From contig CAKSQT010000008.1 of NCBI GenBank assembly GCA_934486755.1, forward strand, positions 1-43,749: a stretch of DNA of 43,749 nucleotides, in the 5' to 3' direction. A program made the translations under genes and the position numbers. Shown piece by piece: positions 41,417-43,749 of this stretch. This DNA is from an uncultured Eubacteriales bacterium (lineage in GTDB: Bacteria; Bacillota; Clostridia; Oscillospirales; Acutalibacteraceae). The notes under the pieces are model-generated. The model was not told where the DNA came from. It searched no databases and worked only from the letters and a program-made list of their open reading frames with translations. Positions within the stretch are counted from its first letter, which is position 1. Every line of letters starts with the position of its first letter.

Positions 41417-42033
41417 AAATAAGAAAACTTGTAGTATACATACACGGTAAGGGCGGCAACGCGTGCGAGGCGGAGCATTACAGGCCCTTCTTCAAGGATT
41501 GCGACGTTGTAGGATTAGACTATAAATCGCAGACCCCGTGGGAAGCAAAAAAGGAATTTACCGATTTTTTCAATCTGCACAGCGCCGATTACGGCTCGGT
41601 GTATGTAATTGCCAACAGCATAGGAACGTTTTTTACAATGAACGCCGATATTAACGAAAAAATAGAAAAAGCCTTTTTCATATCGCCTGTTGTTGATATG
41701 AAAAGGCTGATTCTTAATATGATGGCCGCCGCAGGCGTTACCGAGGAAGAACTCTCAAAATCAGGCGAAATAACAACCGATTTTGGCGAAACGCTGTCGT
41801 GGAAATACCTTTGCTATGTGCGTGAAAATCCTGTTAAATGGAATGTTCCCACCTGTATCCTTTACGGTGAAAAAGACAATCTTACCTCAATAGATACAAT
41901 AACTGAATTTGCCGATAAAACTAAGTCAAGTCTTACCGTAATGAAAAACGGCGAGCATTGGTTTCACACAGATGAGCAGATGAGTTTTCTTGATAATTGG
42001 CTCAAAACCTCATTTGCCAAAGAAAAGATGTAA
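41413..42033 (+). CDS. Alpha/beta hydrolase
   Basis: 206-residue cytoplasmic hydrolase. Oxyanion segment YIHGKGGN (about 9), nucleophile in VIANSIGTFF (about 72-81, Ser in an N-S-I-G elbow), Asp in YGEKDNL (about 154) and His in KNGEHWFHTDE. Overlaps the LysR remnant by 4 bases (ATGA), so it was translationally coupled to it and its expression may now be impaired. Its last 24 bases overlap the DUF998 gene tail-to-tail. Substrate unknown. Confidence 0.75.
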   Translation: MKIRKLVVYIHGKGGNACEAEHYRPFFKDCDVVGLDYKSQTPWEAKKEFTDFFNLHSADYGSVYVIANSIGTFFTMNADINEKIEKAFFISPVVDMKRLILNMMAAAGVTEEELSKSGEITTDFGETLSWKYLCYVRENPVKWNVPTCILYGEKDNLTSIDTITEFADKTKSSLTVMKNGEHWFHTDEQMSFLDNWLKTSFAKEKM

Positions 42034-42627
42034 GCCGAGTGCGGCGTTAAAGCCTGTTGCGGCGAAAACGCTGAATCGCTCTACCACCCCGAAGTATTCT
42101 GACGGTACTATCTTCATACCGAAAGCGCCGACCAGCATCATTATAAGGGCTGTCGCGGCGCAAATGCCGTACGAACGGCAGTCCTTATTTTTTATGCCCG
42201 CTATGATTATTGTCAGAAGCGACGCAATCGAAAGTATAACGACAAGTGCGGTAATTAAAATATGCATTTTGTCCTGAAACGCGCCTGCATATCCGCTGTC
42301 GCTCAGAGGAAACATACGGTAGCCTACCGCCGAAATAAATTCCATTGCGGCGAATGTGTAAATCCCTCCGCGCAGAAGCCGTGTTTTCTTGCCCTGTATT
42401 CCTATACATACTATTACGGCGCACAGAACCTCGCATACGTTATAAAAACTGCTGAGTTGATTCCAAAGTGCAAGCGATGGAGCGTTTGCGGCACTGAGAT
42501 CGCTTACCGCCTGAGATTTCCAATCATATCCCTTATATGCGAGCGGCGAGAATACTACCGCCGCGGTATAGGAAAGCAGGCTTAAAACACCCGTCAGTCC
42601 TAATTTTTGAACAAGCGTCTTTTTCAT
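42010..42627 (-). CDS. DUF998 membrane protein
   Basis: 205-residue integral membrane protein with about six hydrophobic segments. The DUF998 signature AVSDLSAANAPSLALWNQL follows the first helix, and the segment YRMFPLSDSG lies near residue 103. Function unknown; many of these are under TetR control. The start at 42627 overlaps the stop of the TetR gene by 3-4 bases, so the two form one operon. Confidence 0.85.
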   Translation of the reverse strand: MKKTLVQKLGLTGVLSLLSYTAAVVFSPLAYKGYDWKSQAVSDLSAANAPSLALWNQLSSFYNVCEVLCAVIVCIGIQGKKTRLLRGGIYTFAAMEFISAVGYRMFPLSDSGYAGAFQDKMHILITALVVILSIASLLTIIIAGIKNKDCRSYGICAATALIMMLVGAFGMKIVPSEYFGVVERFSVFAATGFNAALGLHLFFGK

Positions 42628-43261
42628 TTTTCGCCGCCTCCTGATATATGAAATGTGCGGTAAAAGAGCCGAACGTGCGCTTTCAGCTTTTCAATACATT
42701 CCGCCTCTTTTTCGGGCTGGCGGTCGCAGACCTCAATAAGAGTTATAATGGGCGAAACATACATAAGCGCAAGCGTTTCGGGGTCTTCGTTCTTAATTTC
42801 TCCCGCTTTGATAAGTTCCTTAAAAAGAGCGGAGTGGTATTCCGTCAACCGATAAATATAGCGTTTCGAGTACAGCTCCGAAAGCTCGGCGGAACGGAAC
42901 TGCTCTATTGTCATCATTCGGCGGAAACGGCTTATAGTTTCGTCGTGCAGGGAATAGGCGAATATTTTTATGACCTTATCCGCAAGCATATCCTCGGTTA
43001 TTTTTGTAAATACGTCCAAATCCTGCGCGGCGTTCTGCACGTGAACCGACACGGTATCGGTATATTTCTCGTATTTTTCCGCGACATTCGCAAAAATAGC
43101 GTCAAAAATCGCCTGTTTGCTGTTGTAATGGTTGTAAAGCGACGGCGCTTTGATTCCAACCGCATTTGCAATTTCACCCACGCTCACGGAATCATATCCC
43201 TTTTCGGCAAACAGTTCTAATGCTTTTCAAGTATTTTTCGTTTTGTGTCCTCCTGTTTCAT
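42624..43261 (-). pseudogene. TetR-family regulator with a one-base frameshift
   Basis: The frame has ATG at 43261 with RBS CGGAGG, reading MKQEDTKRKILEK, then stops. Deleting nothing but adding one A in the run of four A (complement 43224-43227) restores LEKALELFAEKGYDSVSVGEIANAVGIKAPSLYNHY, a normal TetR HTH. The rest, with ligand domain, is intact to 42624 (187 residues from 43187). It is either a recent inactivation, a homopolymer sequencing error or phase variation. A 24-bp palindrome lies in its promoter. Confidence 0.8.
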
Positions 43262-43274
43262 ACGTTTCCTCCGT

Positions 43275-43325
43275 ATACTAACTAACGTTAGTTAGTATTA
43301 TACAACGAGTTATTTTAATCGTCAA
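43275..43325 (-). promoter_or_regulatory. TetR-DUF998 promoter with 24-bp perfect palindrome
   Basis: TTGACG (complement 43320-43325), 17 bases, TATAAT (complement 43297-43302). A 24-bp perfect palindrome of half-site GTTAGTTAGTAT runs 43275-43298 and overlaps the -10 by two bases. It is the expected operator of the adjacent TetR protein, an autoregulatory arrangement. Confidence 0.8.
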
Positions 43326-43459
43326 CAGCGTTAGCATAACTATACAAAGACGTGAACGATAAAAAAAGATATATCCGAAAAAATTTAACACCTTTTTGAA
43401 TATGTTTGGCAATGATAGAATTAAGTTGAAAATATATCCTAAGCATAGGAGGACGGCAG

Positions 43460-43749
43460 ATGAATTTTCCTAAGGATTTTGTATGGGGAGTTTCCACCGC
43501 GGCGTATCAGATAGAGGGCGCGTCGGGCGTTGACGGCGCGGGGGTTTGCAATTGGGACGTTTTTTGTCAGAAGAAGGGAAAGGTTGCCTCGGGATACACA
43601 GGTGATGACGGCTGCGACCATTATTATCATTGGCAGGAAGACGTTGAGCTTTTGAAAGAACTCGGTGTAAATGCATACAGATTTTCGATAAATTGGGCAA
43701 GGCTTATACCCAACGGGACGGACGAGGTAAACGAAAAAGGCGTGCAGTT
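43460..43749 (+). CDS. GH1 beta-glucosidase (start only)
   Basis: First about 96 codons of a family 1 glycosidase. The N-terminal signature FPKDFVWGVSTAAYQIEG is complete, followed by GDDGCDHYYHWQEDVELLKELG and YRFSINWARLIP. These set the beta-barrel start and the sugar-binding Gln and His; the catalytic Glu residues lie beyond the window. RBS AGGAGGA 7 bases before the ATG. Could be a beta-glucosidase or a phospho-beta-glycosidase; the sequence seen fits the former. Cut by the window edge. Confidence 0.93.
   Translation, partial: MNFPKDFVWGVSTAAYQIEGASGVDGAGVCNWDVFCQKKGKVASGYTGDDGCDHYYHWQEDVELLKELGVNAYRFSINWARLIPNGTDEVNEKGVQ

Noticed and set aside
43259..43298. Palindrome near 43287 as an attachment site
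   Set aside because: It overlaps the -10 and lies directly before a TetR gene, so an operator explains it better.

Overview
The window looks like the chromosome of a spore-forming gut member of the Clostridia (Bacillota), probably a Ruminococcaceae/Oscillospiraceae relative. The evidence is an alpha/beta-type small acid-soluble spore protein, classic Firmicutes sigma-A promoters and Shine-Dalgarno sites (AGGAGG, GGTGAT), rho-independent terminators after most units, a GTP-type PEP carboxykinase, and many carbohydrate-active enzymes aimed at host and plant glycans. TGA is used as a stop codon. The taxonomic call is inference from gene content; there is no rRNA in the window.

Region by region: 1-4.1 kb is an L-fucose catabolic operon on the minus strand (fucose isomerase, alpha/beta hydrolase, fuculose-phosphate aldolase cut by the window edge) with a divergent AraC regulator. 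4.1-7.2 kb is a feoA-feoA-feoB iron(II) uptake operon behind a promoter carrying three TTAGC-N4-GCTAA palindromes. 7.2-10 kb holds GTP-dependent PEP carboxykinase and an amidohydrolase. 10-17.2 kb holds an esterase-like hydrolase, a domain-permuted GH3 glycosidase with a divergent AraC regulator, a GH95 alpha-L-fucosidase and a small zinc-ribbon protein. 17.2-20 kb is a regulatory island: an XRE regulator, a divergent 14-codon ORF with RBS and terminator, and an AgrA/AgrC-like LytTR response regulator and histidine kinase, with GGAGT direct repeats around them. 20-28.1 kb has a Fic protein, a spore protein, a DUF378 protein, a large unrecognised two-HTH protein, a membrane-anchored GH25 lysozyme and a GH94 phosphorylase.

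28.1-33 kb is an accessory patch. A 23-bp direct repeat of the 3' end of tRNA-Trp lies 4.5 kb from the intact tRNA. Between the copies are a single-chain nuclease-methylase-specificity restriction-modification protein, an IS3-family transposase and a compact structured repeat. Intact tRNA-Trp and a CAT-anticodon tRNA follow. 33.2-37.8 kb is a second host-glycan block: GH20 hexosaminidase, sialate O-acetylesterase-like SGNH protein and an MFS transporter. 37.8-43.3 kb is a run of small regulators and decaying genes: TfoX-like, AraC-GyrI, cupin/HxlR, a frameshifted membrane protein, a head-to-head junction of truncated TetR and LysR genes, an alpha/beta hydrolase, and DUF998 with a TetR gene broken by a one-base frameshift behind a 24-bp perfect palindrome. 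The window ends in the start of a GH1 beta-glucosidase.

The glycan genes fit a lifestyle of trimming fucose, GlcNAc/GalNAc and acetylated sialic acid from mucin-type glycans plus beta-glucosides. The most unusual items are the LytTR island with its tiny divergent peptide, the tRNA-Trp-flanked restriction element with its structured repeat, and the regulator scars near 40.7 and 43.2 kb. All assignments come from reading the sequence; no database search was run.
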